64,000 nucleotides of DNA. It comes from Polyangiaceae bacterium (GTDB lineage: Bacteria; Myxococcota_A; Polyangia; Polyangiales; Polyangiaceae). Below the pieces are notes generated by a model. The model searched no databases and had not been told where the DNA came from. It was given only the letters and a program-made list of their open reading frames with translations. This document shows positions 34,575 through 44,083 of the stretch, in pieces (position 1 is the stretch's first letter; each line of letters begins with the position of its first letter). A program made the translations under genes and the position numbers. The stretch spans positions 1 to 64,000 of the forward strand of contig JAICQQ010000008.1 in the NCBI GenBank assembly GCA_025937785.1. Reading direction: 5' to 3'.

Positions 34575-36173
34575 TCATTCACCAGTACCGGGACCGAAGC
34601 CCTTGGCCTTGAGCGCCTCGTCCAGCTTGGACAGGAGCGTCTTGGCATCGAAGGGCTTCTGCACGAAGCCCGCGAGCCCCTTGCCCACGAAGCGGTTCGT
34701 AGCGTCTTGTTCGTTGTAGCCACTGGAAAGAATGACCTGCACGCTGGGGTGGATCTGCCGCAGCTCGCGAAACGCTTCCTCGCCGCCCATGACTGGCATC
34801 GTCATGTCGAGCAAGACCAACGCGATCTCGTGCTGGCGGCGCGTGAAGATGTCGACGGCGTCGCGCCCGTCGCTGGCCATCACCACGCGGTAACCAGCTC
34901 GCTCGAGGATCGCGCCCGTGACGATCCGCACGGTTTCATCGTCGTCCACCACCAGCACCAGCGTGTCGCGCCGCGCCGGCTGCTGATTCTCCACCGTGGC
35001 CTCGCGTTGCGCTTGGTCAGCGCGCTCGGCCGGCAGCAGCACCTTGATGCTCGTGCCACGCCCGGGCTCGCTGTAGACGCGCACCGCGCCGCGGTGCCCG
35101 CGCACGATGCCGATCACCGCAGCCAAGCCCAGGCCGCGGCCAGTGAACTTGGTGGTGAAAAATGGCTCGAAGATCCGGCTCTTCGCCGCCGCTTCTATGC
35201 CGCAACCATTGTCGGAGATCTCCAGGTACACGTAACGACCCGCGCTGAGCTCCCAGTCGCCGTAGCATTCCTTCAGGTAGGCTTCGCTGCACTCGACCGC
35301 GCCGGTCACGATGGTGATGACACCGGGCTCGTCTCCGATCGCTTCGGAGGCGTTGGTCACCAAATTCATGGTGAGCTGGCGGATTTGAGTCACGTCCACT
35401 TCGACCAGCGGCAAATTCTTCTCGAGATCGTACTTCAACGCGGCGCGTTTGCTGACGGACACTTCGAGCAAGTGAACGGTGTCGCGGAGCACGTCCGACA
35501 GACTGACCTTCTTGAGCAGGAACTGCCCCTTTCCCGAGTACGCGAGCATCTGCTTGCTGAGCTCGGACGCTCGCACCGCCGACTCACGGATGATTTCCAG
35601 GTGTTCACACGCGGGCGAGGTGGGCGGCAAGCTGAGCAGCGCTAGATCGGCGCCCCCCAGAATCCCCACGAGAAGGTTGTTGAAGTCGTGCGCGATACCG
35701 CCAGCGAGCACGGCCAGGCTCTCCATTTTCTGGGCGTCTTGAATCTTTCGATCGAGCCTGGCTTGTTCCGGATCGGCTTCGGTCCGCGTCACCAAGCAAG
35801 GATCCGCGGAGACGGCCACGGCGCAGATGGGTTCACCTTCGGCATCGAGCACGCGGCTCAACGTCCACTGGATGATTCTTTCCTCGCCCGCCTGGCGCAA
35901 CCAAGTTTCGAGCGGCTTGCTTTCGCCGCTCGACAGCATACGCGTGAGCTCGGCACGCACGAGCTCGCGATCGGAAACGGGCACGAATTCGAGAAATGAC
36001 TTACCCAACACCGCGTCGCGGCGGTGACCGTAAAGGCGCTCCGCTGCCGAGTTGAACTCGAGCACGGTCAGCTCCACGGAGAGCACGATGACGGCGCTTT
36101 CCTTCTCCTGTGGCGCAAGCCGCCACTTTTCGCTGCGCTCTGGGTGAGGACCCTTCTGGCCTGATTGATTCAT
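34575..36173 (-). CDS. Hybrid sensor histidine kinase (PAS-HisKA-HATPase-REC)
   Basis: ERLYGHRRDAVLGKSFLEFVP (PAS). GIAHDFNNLLVGILGGADLAL (HisKA). NLVTNASEAIGDEPG, ISDNGCGIEAAAKSRIFEPFFTTKFTGRGLGLAAVIGIVRGHRG (HATPase). TLVLVVDDDETVRIVTGAIL...LVLLDMTMPVMGGEEAF (REC). Confidence 0.93.
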   Translation of the reverse strand: MNQSGQKGPHPERSEKWRLAPQEKESAVIVLSVELTVLEFNSAAERLYGHRRDAVLGKSFLEFVPVSDRELVRAELTRMLSSGESKPLETWLRQAGEERIIQWTLSRVLDAEGEPICAVAVSADPCLVTRTEADPEQARLDRKIQDAQKMESLAVLAGGIAHDFNNLLVGILGGADLALLSLPPTSPACEHLEIIRESAVRASELSKQMLAYSGKGQFLLKKVSLSDVLRDTVHLLEVSVSKRAALKYDLEKNLPLVEVDVTQIRQLTMNLVTNASEAIGDEPGVITIVTGAVECSEAYLKECYGDWELSAGRYVYLEISDNGCGIEAAAKSRIFEPFFTTKFTGRGLGLAAVIGIVRGHRGAVRVYSEPGRGTSIKVLLPAERADQAQREATVENQQPARRDTLVLVVDDDETVRIVTGAILERAGYRVVMASDGRDAVDIFTRRQHEIALVLLDMTMPVMGGEEAFRELRQIHPSVQVILSSGYNEQDATNRFVGKGLAGFVQKPFDAKTLLSKLDEALKAKGFGPGTGE

Positions 36174-36287
36174 GAACCCCCGAACGAACTGCTGTCGCTA
36201 TTTCGCCTGGCTGAGGGCGAGACACCAAGGCTCCGTGACCCTGGCTAACATATTTCCGCTAGAACGCGCAGCGCTCGCTGGTGCCTC

Positions 36288-37073
36288 TCAGTCGTTCTCA
36301 CCGGATAGGCATTCGCAACCTGCTCTGCGCACGCGTTCGCCTGCCGCAACTACCCGCTCGGTCGCAGCCTGGCAGCGCGGGCCAGGGCCCGCGATGTCGC
36401 AAATCCGAGCTCGAGCGCGCTGCATGGACGCGAGCGCCCGACACCCGAGATCGCAGGGGCTGCCTCGCTCCCCCGCCTCAGGGCTCGCCGGTGAAGGGCG
36501 AGACTCCGGCGTGGGGCCGCGCGGGCGGCGCTCGGGCGCGCCGGCGGAGCCGCTGTTCGCCGTGCCCGCCCGCGCCCCGGCACCGACGGAATCCGCCGAC
36601 TTCTTCGGCTCGGAACCCGGGGTTGCCGCCGGATCCTCGGGCGGTGGTGCTTGGGATGCCAGCCGCTGCTTGCGCGCAAGTTCTGCGTCCAAGCGCTGTT
36701 CGCTCTGCTCGAGATCGTGCTCGAGGGATTCCAGCTCGGTCAGATTCAGCCCCGGAGGGAGCGCTGGCGCGGCGCTGATGGCGGGCGTGGGAGAGGCCGC
36801 GGGTGGCTCTGCGGGGCGCTTGGCACGAGCGCACCCAGCGAGCGACTCTCCAGCGAGCAGCAAACCGACGAGCCCGGGTAGCAGCAGGCGGTGAGCAGGG
36901 CGACGTCGGTGCCTGACGGGGGAGGTCTTGATCGGGAGAGGTAAGCCCTTCAGCACCAAAATCCACGATAGCCCAGCGTCCGCGGAAAAACATCCCTTGC
37001 CCGGCATTTCGTGCGCGTGTGACCCCACCGCTCTTGCCTCGAGAGCGGGGACAGCTCCCTTTTGCCGGACCAA
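36288..37073 (-). CDS. Hypothetical lipoprotein with coiled-coil/low-complexity region (start uncertain)
   Basis: LLLPGLVGLLLAGESLAGC lipobox-like segment, then NLTELESLEHDLEQSEQRLDAELARKQRL and a Cys-containing C-terminus. Confidence 0.45.
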   Translation of the reverse strand: MVRQKGAVPALEARAVGSHAHEMPGKGCFSADAGLSWILVLKGLPLPIKTSPVRHRRRPAHRLLLPGLVGLLLAGESLAGCARAKRPAEPPAASPTPAISAAPALPPGLNLTELESLEHDLEQSEQRLDAELARKQRLASQAPPPEDPAATPGSEPKKSADSVGAGARAGTANSGSAGAPERRPRGPTPESRPSPASPEAGERGSPCDLGCRALASMQRARARICDIAGPGPRCQAATERVVAAGERVRRAGCECLSGEND

Positions 37074-37133
37074 GCTTTCTGGAACAATCCGCTGCCGATT
37101 CAGACTCCGCTGGCCGATTCACACGGGGGGACC

Positions 37134-37520
37134 ATGACTGGGCTGTTGAAAGCTACCGACGGGCCGTTGAAGGGCTCCAGATTCGTGCTCGGAGAGCGCA
37201 CGATCTTGGGCCGTGCGGTGGACTGTGACATTCAGGTTCTGGCGCAGGGCGTGTCGCGCCAGCACGCTGCCATCATCGTCAACGACGAGGGGGAGCCCTA
37301 CCTGATGGACCTGGCCAGCAAGAACGGCACGTTCGTCGACGGCCTCCCCATCTTGCGCGTGCGGCTGGAGCCGGGGATGTCGTTTCGGATCTCCACCAGC
37401 GAGTTCACCTTCGAAACGACCTCGCGGCTCGCAGCGACCGAGACGGATGACCCGGCCGCCCCCAACGAAAGCGCCGTCCCCCCCAGCTACGGCGGAGACG
37501 ACCTCGAAGAGAAATCGTAG
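37134..37520 (+). CDS. FHA domain protein
   Basis: [59 protein letters not shown]. Confidence 0.9.
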   Translation: MTGLLKATDGPLKGSRFVLGERTILGRAVDCDIQVLAQGVSRQHAAIIVNDEGEPYLMDLASKNGTFVDGLPILRVRLEPGMSFRISTSEFTFETTSRLAATETDDPAAPNESAVPPSYGGDDLEEKS

Positions 37521-37533
37521 AAAGGAAGCTCGT

Positions 37534-37860
37534 ATGCTCGTCGTTCAGGTCCACGTCCACGTCAAACCCGAGTCCGTCGCCGAGTTTCTGCGTGCCACGC
37601 TCGAAAACGCCCGGGCCAGCCTGACAGAACCGGGCGTCGCACGCTTCGACGTCCTGCAAGCTCAGAGCGACCCCACGCAGTTCGTGCTGCTCGAAGCCTA
37701 CAAAACCAGCGAAGCGCCGCTCGCGCACAAAGAGACCGCACACTATCGCAGCTGGCGCGACACGGTGGCCGACATGATGGCCGAGCCGCGTCGGAGTGAA
37801 CGGTACGAGACCCTGTACCCCGAAGAACCCCGCTGGCAGACCCCGCCGAGTGCACTGTGA
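37534..37860 (+). CDS. Antibiotic biosynthesis monooxygenase (ABM)-domain protein
   Basis: [78 protein letters not shown]. Confidence 0.88.
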   Translation: MLVVQVHVHVKPESVAEFLRATLENARASLTEPGVARFDVLQAQSDPTQFVLLEAYKTSEAPLAHKETAHYRSWRDTVADMMAEPRRSERYETLYPEEPRWQTPPSAL

Positions 37861-39020
37861 ACTTCGAGTTTTCGAGCGCCAACCGCATCGTGTTCGGTCC
37901 AGGCAGCCTGCGAGCCGCGCTCGGCGATGCTCGCCGCTTCGGCACGCGCACGCTGGTCGTCACGGGCCGGCGCACCGAACGCGCGGCGCCCCTCGTCGAT
38001 CGCCTGACAGAGCTGGGCATGGCGAGCAGTGTAGCGAGCGTGGCTGGCGAGCCCAGCGTGGCGACGGCGATCGACTTGGTCGCTCGCGGGCGTGAGTTCG
38101 CTGCGGATTTGATCGTCGGCTTCGGCGGCGGCAGCGCCCTCGACGCCGCCAAAGCGGTGGCGCTGCTGCTGGCGAATCCCGGTAACCCGCTCGACTACCT
38201 CGAGGTCGTGGGGCGCGGGCTGCCCGTAGCCGCACCCGCGTTGCCGAGCGTCGCCATCCCGACGACGGCGGGTACGGGCTCGGAGGTGACCCGAAACGCG
38301 GTGCTCGCGTCCACGGAGCACCGCGTCAAGGTCAGCCTGCGCGACGCTTCCATGCTGCCGCGGCTCGCCGTCATCGACAGCGAGCTCACGCTGAGCGTTC
38401 CGCCGGCCACGACGGCAGCCACTGGGCTCGACGCCCTCACTCAGTGCATCGAACCGTATCTATCGTGCGCGGCGAATCCGTTGACCGACGGTATCGCGCT
38501 CGAAGGCATGCGGCACGGCGCTCGCTGCCTCCGGCGCGCCCACGCCGACGGCAGCGATCTCGACGCCAGAACCGGCATGGCGCTGACCAGCCTGTTCGGC
38601 GGCCTCAGCCTGGCGAACGCGAAGCTGGGCGCGGTGCATGGGTTCGCCGGCCCCATCGGCGGCATGTGCGACGCGCCTCACGGCGCCGTATGCGCACGGC
38701 TGTTGCCCCTGGTGTTTGCCGCGAACCTTGCGGCGCTCCGAAAGCGCGACGCCGCGAACCCCAGCCTGGCGCGCATGGGGCGGGTGGCTCAGGTCTTGCT
38801 CGACGACCCCACTGCCACGGCGGAGGCCGCCATCGACTGGCTCGGAGCACTGGTGCGCGACCTCGGCATCCCGGGGCTCACGCACTACGGCCTCGCCGAA
38901 TCCGAATTGCCCGATCTGGTCGACAAAGCCCAACGCGCGAGCAGCATGAAGGGCAACCCCCTGCCCCTCACACCCGACGAGCTCTACGCCATCGCGGAAC
39001 GAGCGCTGCAGGCGCCTTGA
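37857..39020 (+). CDS. Iron-containing (group III) alcohol dehydrogenase
   Basis: [75 protein letters not shown]. Start overlaps the previous stop (gtga). Confidence 0.92.
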   Translation: MNFEFSSANRIVFGPGSLRAALGDARRFGTRTLVVTGRRTERAAPLVDRLTELGMASSVASVAGEPSVATAIDLVARGREFAADLIVGFGGGSALDAAKAVALLLANPGNPLDYLEVVGRGLPVAAPALPSVAIPTTAGTGSEVTRNAVLASTEHRVKVSLRDASMLPRLAVIDSELTLSVPPATTAATGLDALTQCIEPYLSCAANPLTDGIALEGMRHGARCLRRAHADGSDLDARTGMALTSLFGGLSLANAKLGAVHGFAGPIGGMCDAPHGAVCARLLPLVFAANLAALRKRDAANPSLARMGRVAQVLLDDPTATAEAAIDWLGALVRDLGIPGLTHYGLAESELPDLVDKAQRASSMKGNPLPLTPDELYAIAERALQAP

Positions 39021-39124
39021 AGGCTCACGCTCTTCCGCAAGCTTCGGGCTTACGAACTTGGCGAGCAACGCTGCGCGTGATTGTCGGGCGGCGCGGGCTC
39101 ACGCTGGAGCAGTGCCGCTGCGGC

Positions 39125-39691
39125 TCAGGGCGCGCAAAATGCTGGCCCCCCCGCCAGCGGACAATCGCACGCCTCCGCGCCTCCACCGGCGCAGATGCCG
39201 ACCGGGGACGCTGGGCAGTCGGGGAAACCGTCCATCGTGAGCTCGTAGATTGCATTGGAGCAATAGCCGAAAGCGCAATCCCGCGGCGCGTCGCACGGAC
39301 AGCCAGGGGCGCGCGAGAGGGGGTTGCAGTCCGCGTACTGTGAGGCGCAAGTCGCTTCACAGGCGGCCGCGGTCGCGAAGTTGTTGTCGTTCCCTCCGCA
39401 ACCTCCGTACACGAACTGTTCGCATTCGAGCGTGCCGGGATTGAAGGCCCAGCGTTCGACGTACGCCTGACAAGATCCAGTCTCCGCGGGCATGAGGCAT
39501 GTCGGCAAGGCCGCTTGCGCCTTGCCGGTGCTGCCGCCGGTCGTCCCCCCTGCCGCCGTGCCGCCGCTGCCGCCGCTGCCGCCGCTGCCGCCGGTCGTGA
39601 TCTCGCTGTCGCTCCCAGGAGACGTCGTTTCCGAGCGGCCCGCGCAACCGACCCCACAAACGAGGGCAACCACCAACCACGAGCGCTGCAT
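39125..39691 (-). CDS. Kunitz/BPTI-domain lipoprotein
   Basis: Lipobox LVCGVGC, GGSGGSGGSGG linker, then CLMPAETGSCQAYVERWAFNPGTLECEQFVYGGCGGNDNNFATAAACEATC (six-Cys Kunitz pattern), followed by a further Cys-rich segment. Confidence 0.85.
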   Translation of the reverse strand: MQRSWLVVALVCGVGCAGRSETTSPGSDSEITTGGSGGSGGSGGTAAGGTTGGSTGKAQAALPTCLMPAETGSCQAYVERWAFNPGTLECEQFVYGGCGGNDNNFATAAACEATCASQYADCNPLSRAPGCPCDAPRDCAFGYCSNAIYELTMDGFPDCPASPVGICAGGGAEACDCPLAGGPAFCAP

Positions 39692-39783
39692 GAGTCACCC
39701 AAGTATGCCCGAAACGGGGCAGAAGCGCTGCAGTTGAGTGAACGTGACCAACGGCTTTCATTTCAAAACTGCCGTGCTACGCG

Positions 39784-40389
39784 ATGCCCATGGTTTCTAG
39801 CCGCGAAAATGCGTTCCTCGACCTCATCGTCACGCGTCGCAGCGCGTCCATGCTCGGCGAGCCCGGTCCGAGCGACGCAGAGCTCGCGCAGCTGCTTGCG
39901 GCCGCGGTAACCGTCCCCGATCACGGTCAGCTGCGCCCATTTCGCTTCGCGGTCGTCTCCGGCGAGGGCCGCTCTCGCTTCGGGGCAGCGCTGGCCGCCG
40001 CCGCGCTGGAGCGCAAGCCCGAGCTGAACGAACACGCACTCGAGAACATTCGGGGGAAAGCGCTGCGCTCGCCGACGCTGATCGTCCTCATCGCGTCGCC
40101 CAAGACGGCCAAGATCGAGCTCTGGGAGCAGAACGCTACCGCGGCGTGTACTGGTTACGCGATCGTGCTGGCGGCGCACGCGCTGGGAATCGGCGCCGTG
40201 TGGAAGAGCGTTCCCTTCACCCGCGGCGCGAGCCTGGCCGAATTGTTCTCGCTCGGCTCCACCGAAGAGCTGATCGGCTGGATCCACCTCGGCACCGCAA
40301 TCCACACGGCGCCGCCGCGAGAACCCTTCGACGTATCCTCGATCACGACCGTCATCGACGGCGGCAGGCCCCGCCCGTTTCGAGCGTAG
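39784..40389 (+). CDS. Nitroreductase family protein (YdjA-like)
   Basis: LDLIVTRRSASMLGEPGPSDAELAQLLAAAVTVPDHGQLRPFRFAVVSG...ACTGYAIVLAAHALGIGAVWKS. Confidence 0.85.
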   Translation: MPMVSSRENAFLDLIVTRRSASMLGEPGPSDAELAQLLAAAVTVPDHGQLRPFRFAVVSGEGRSRFGAALAAAALERKPELNEHALENIRGKALRSPTLIVLIASPKTAKIELWEQNATAACTGYAIVLAAHALGIGAVWKSVPFTRGASLAELFSLGSTEELIGWIHLGTAIHTAPPREPFDVSSITTVIDGGRPRPFRA

Positions 40390-40411
40390 CTGCACGGGCG
40401 GAGCCTCGAGG

Positions 40412-41548
40412 CTAGAAGTAGCGCGTGATGAGGTTCGGGCGCTTCAGCTTCTTCCTGGCGTACCAGGCGCACGGCCAGGCCATGACGAGCAACAGACATG
40501 CCCAGACGAAGTAGGTACCGGGTAGCAAGAACTTCGTGCGCAGCAGCGCTGCAGCGATGCCGAGCACGTAGAAGTGAACCACGTAGAAGAAGAATGGGAC
40601 TTTACCGAAGATCGCGAAGCAGCGGAGCGCGCCGGGAATGCCCGCTCGCGTGACAACGCGGAGCAGCGCAAGCCCCGCGAAGGTGAGAGCGAAGGACCAG
40701 CTGAGGAACGCGAGATCGGGGGGATACTTCGCGAACTGCCAGAAATCGAGGGCTGCCAGGCCGTCGTGTGGAAAAGCGTTGCCGTAGCCGCCCCCGACAC
40801 GCACCGCGAAGAACGCGAGGAGTGAGGCAGCGGACCACAGGAGCCAGGCGCGTTCCGGTGTCTCTCGCGTGAGACTGTCGCGACCGACCACGAAGCCGAG
40901 CACGGCGATCGCTGACCAGGGGATCAACGGATACAGCGAGCGAAAAGCGCCGGTACGGACGGGCTCGTGCAGGACCGCCTGAAGTGGAACGGGCAAGGCG
41001 GAGACGTCGAGCAGCGGGTGCAGCAGCAGCACGCCGAGCGCGCCCGGGAACAGCCATCGGTTCGAGACGCGTCGCAGCCAGGCGAGCAGCATCAGGCTGA
41101 CACCGATGCAGCTCAGCACCATGAACGAGTAGAACCCGTTCGCGGCGCGGGGCAACCCGAGGATCAGCGCGTCCACGAGCACCAGCACCAGGCCGCGCGT
41201 GACGAGCCTTCGAGTGACGTCGGACGCTGGCACACCGCGTTCTTCGCGAGCGCTGCTGGTGAGCGCGACCATGAAGCCCGCGATGAAGCAAAAGCCCGGT
41301 GCGACCGAGACTCCGGTGAAGCGTGTCAGGAACTGCAAGATGTCGCTCGGGAGCTCGGGGCGGGCGGCGGCGATCTCTTCGGCGGGACGCTGCGCGTTGA
41401 ACATCAGCGAAGCGTGGTCGAGCGCCATGTGCGTGATCAGGACGCCGCGAAAAACGTCGATGTAGGCGGCGCGGCTCGTCGAAGCCGTCGCCGGTAGCGC
41501 TGGGATCGCAGCAGGAGCGCTCCAACGAGACCACCCGAGCGTGCTCAT
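40412..41548 (-). CDS. DUF1624 / heparan-alpha-glucosaminide N-acetyltransferase-like membrane protein
   Basis: RAAYIDVFRGVLITHMALDHASLMFN...GFCFIAGFMVAL; about 10 TM segments. Confidence 0.75.
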   Translation of the reverse strand: MSTLGWSRWSAPAAIPALPATASTSRAAYIDVFRGVLITHMALDHASLMFNAQRPAEEIAAARPELPSDILQFLTRFTGVSVAPGFCFIAGFMVALTSSAREERGVPASDVTRRLVTRGLVLVLVDALILGLPRAANGFYSFMVLSCIGVSLMLLAWLRRVSNRWLFPGALGVLLLHPLLDVSALPVPLQAVLHEPVRTGAFRSLYPLIPWSAIAVLGFVVGRDSLTRETPERAWLLWSAASLLAFFAVRVGGGYGNAFPHDGLAALDFWQFAKYPPDLAFLSWSFALTFAGLALLRVVTRAGIPGALRCFAIFGKVPFFFYVVHFYVLGIAAALLRTKFLLPGTYFVWACLLLVMAWPCAWYARKKLKRPNLITRYF

Positions 41549-42099
41549 CCTGCGAACCCGCCTTCGTCGAGGAAGCGCTGTTCATCGGGGCGCATCCGGC
41601 GACCCAGGATCGGGTTTCGATGCGGGAAGCGGCCGAAGCGTGCCACGATCGCGCGGTGACCCAAGGCGTGGGCGAGGGAGTCGTCACCGAGGCGACGGGC
41701 AAGCTCGACGGAGCGATCTTGGTCGGCGATCCGCTCTGAATGCCCGAACGGCAGATAGGCGAAAAGCACGAGCGCCGGATCGAGCGCGCGATCGTACCCT
41801 GCGCTAACGACTGCGTCTGCCAGCTCGAGCGCGAGCCTGTCCGTCGCGTACATGTGGGCGGTTCCGCGAAATGCGTTGCGCGGAAACTGGTCGAGCAGCA
41901 GGCAGAGCGCGAGCGCACCCTCCGGAAACTCGAGCCAGCGGCTGAGTTTGCCCCGCGCAGCCTCGAGGTGCAGCTCCAAGAACTGCTCGCGGAAGCGGCG
42001 ATCGAAGTCGGGATCCTTCGCGAACCACTGCTTCTCCCCGGCCTCTTTCCAGAACGTCACCACGGCGGCGCTTTGCTGCGCTGCATTGCTTTCGAACAT
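41545..42099 (-). CDS. DUF924 family protein
   Basis: VVTFWKEAGEKQWFAKDPDFDRRFREQF...LALCLLLDQFPRNAFRGTAHMYATD...RFGRFPHRNPILGR. Confidence 0.88.
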   Translation of the reverse strand: MFESNAAQQSAAVVTFWKEAGEKQWFAKDPDFDRRFREQFLELHLEAARGKLSRWLEFPEGALALCLLLDQFPRNAFRGTAHMYATDRLALELADAVVSAGYDRALDPALVLFAYLPFGHSERIADQDRSVELARRLGDDSLAHALGHRAIVARFGRFPHRNPILGRRMRPDEQRFLDEGGFAG

Positions 42100-42196
42100 G
42101 CGTACCTCCTTGCCGGGCTCACACAGCGCGTGCCCGGGTCACGCACTAGAATTGCCAGCCGCAATGTACTGAATCAAATGATACAATTTCACCGAC

Positions 42197-43218
42197 ATGC
42201 TGAACGATATTGATTTGAGCCGAGTCGACCTGAACTTGCTCGTGGTCTTCGAAGCGGTATTTCGCGAGCGACACGTCGCGAACGCCGCCAAGCGCCTGCA
42301 CGTCTCGCCGTCGGCTGTCAGTCACGCTCTAGGACGCTTGCGCGATCTGTTCGACGACCCGCTCTTCCTGCGCAACCCCAAGGGCGTGCTGCCCACGGCG
42401 CGCGCGGCTGCCATTTCCGAGTCCGTGTCCGAAATCCTTTCGCGCGTTCGCGGCGTCGTTGGGTCGGTCGCACCGTTCGACCCTCGCTCTCTTCACGACG
42501 GTTCGTGGTCGGGGCCCCGGACGCGATCGCGGCGGTCGTGTGGCCGCTCCTGATCCCGCTCTTGCGACACGAGGCCCCGCGCATCGATCTCGGCTTCCGG
42601 CACATCTTCCCGCAATCGGTGATTGCCGAGCTCGACGCGGGCGCGATCGACGTGGCGCTGAGTCCATTCGACGCGAGTATTCCCGCGCGCTTCGTCAGCC
42701 GGGCCATGTTCGACGAAGAGTTCGTCGTGGCCGCTCGTAGGGGTCACCCTTTCTTCGCCGCCCCCTCCTTGCGTCGCTATTGCCAGGAGCTCCACCTGTT
42801 GGTGTCCATCAGCGCGGACACCAGCGGCTACGTCGACGGCGTGCTCGCCGAGAAGGGACTCTCCCGACGCGTGGCGTTCAGCGTGCCGAGCTTCATGCTG
42901 GCGCTCGCTGTCTTGGCGGAGACCGATCTGCTCGGCGCCTTACCGTCGACGCTGGTGGCCTCCCAAGGAGCACGTTTCGGCATCAGCAGCGTGAGGGCGC
43001 CGTTCGCAGGCCGGCGCTGGGAGGTGGGCGCGGTGATCCCGAAGGTGGCGCTGGCGGATCCGGCGATCGCATGGCTCGCTGATACTCTTGCGCGGGCGAC
43101 TTCGCAGGGGTTGGACCACCACGCCCTAGGCCCGAGGTCCCGCTCGCCCGCGCGCGCTCTGCCGAAGCGCGCACCAGCGAAGCATCGACGACGAGCGGCT
43201 CGGCGCGGTCGCGGCTGA
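42197..43218 (+). pseudogene. LysR-type regulator split by a frameshift (HTH in ORF 42197..42553, substrate-binding domain in ORF 42505..43218)
   Basis: Frame 1 part: VDLNLLVVFEAVFRERHVANAAKRLHVSPSAVSHALGRLRDLFDDPLFLRNPKGVLPT. Frame 2 part: MVGAPDAIAAVVWPLLIPLLRHEAPRIDLGFRHI... Continuity is restored by removing one CT from cgctctcttcacg at ~42487-42493. Confidence 0.7.
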
Positions 43219-43236
43219 CCGAGCGCCTCGCTCGAC

Positions 43237-44010
43237 TCAGCGTTCGACGAACGCCCGCTCGATGGTGTAGTCGCCAGGTGCGTGGGTCGCGCCTTCGACG
43301 AAGCCGCGCTCCTCGAGCTCGTGCCCGAGCTCGTCCAACATGCTGGGGTTGCCGCAGATCATCACGCGATCGTGTTCGGGGTGTAGATCGGGCAAGCCCA
43401 GATCGCGACACATCTTGCCCGTGCGAAGCAGATCGGTCAGGCGCCCTCGGTTCGTGAAGGCTTCGCGGGTGACGCTGGGGTAGTAACGCAGCTTCTCTCG
43501 CACCTGCTCGCCGAGGTACTCGTGCTGCGGCAGCACGTGCTGGATGTATTCGGAGTAGCCGAGCTCATCCACCGTGCGCACGCCATGCGCGAGCACCACC
43601 TGCTCGTAAGCCTCGTACGTCTCCGGATCGCGGATGATACTCAGGAAGGGCGCGAGGCCAGTGCCCGTGCTGAGCAGGTAGAGGCGCTTGCCGGGGCGCA
43701 GGGTGCTGGTGACCAGCGTACCCGTGGCCTTGGTACCCACCAGGACCTCGTCGCCGGGCTTGAGGTGTTGCAGGCGCGAGGTGAGCGGCCCGTTGGGCAC
43801 CTTGATGCTGTAGAACTCCAGGTGCTCCTCGTAGTTCGCGCTCGCCAGGCTGTACGCCCGCAGCAGCGGTTTGCCCTCGATCTCCAGGCCGATCATGATG
43901 AAGTGCCCGTTCTTGAAGCGCAGTCCGCGGTTACGCGTGGTGGTGAAACTGAAGAGCGACTCGTTCCAGTGCTGAACCTGGAGGACCGTTTCCCGGTTGG
44001 TGCTGCCCAT
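43237..44010 (-). CDS. fpr: Ferredoxin--NADP+ reductase
   Basis: LRFKNGHFIMIGLEIEGKPLLRAYSLASANYEEHLEFYSIKVPNGPLTSRLQHLKPGDEVLVG...LLSTGTGLAPFLSIIRDPETYE...MICGNPSMLDEL. Confidence 0.93.
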   Translation of the reverse strand: MGSTNRETVLQVQHWNESLFSFTTTRNRGLRFKNGHFIMIGLEIEGKPLLRAYSLASANYEEHLEFYSIKVPNGPLTSRLQHLKPGDEVLVGTKATGTLVTSTLRPGKRLYLLSTGTGLAPFLSIIRDPETYEAYEQVVLAHGVRTVDELGYSEYIQHVLPQHEYLGEQVREKLRYYPSVTREAFTNRGRLTDLLRTGKMCRDLGLPDLHPEHDRVMICGNPSMLDELGHELEERGFVEGATHAPGDYTIERAFVER

Positions 44011-44083
44011 GCCGGTCGATTTAGCGCCGGGACATTATCCGGTAAAACTGGTAATTCAGGAGAGAATAATCGGATCTACCGAT

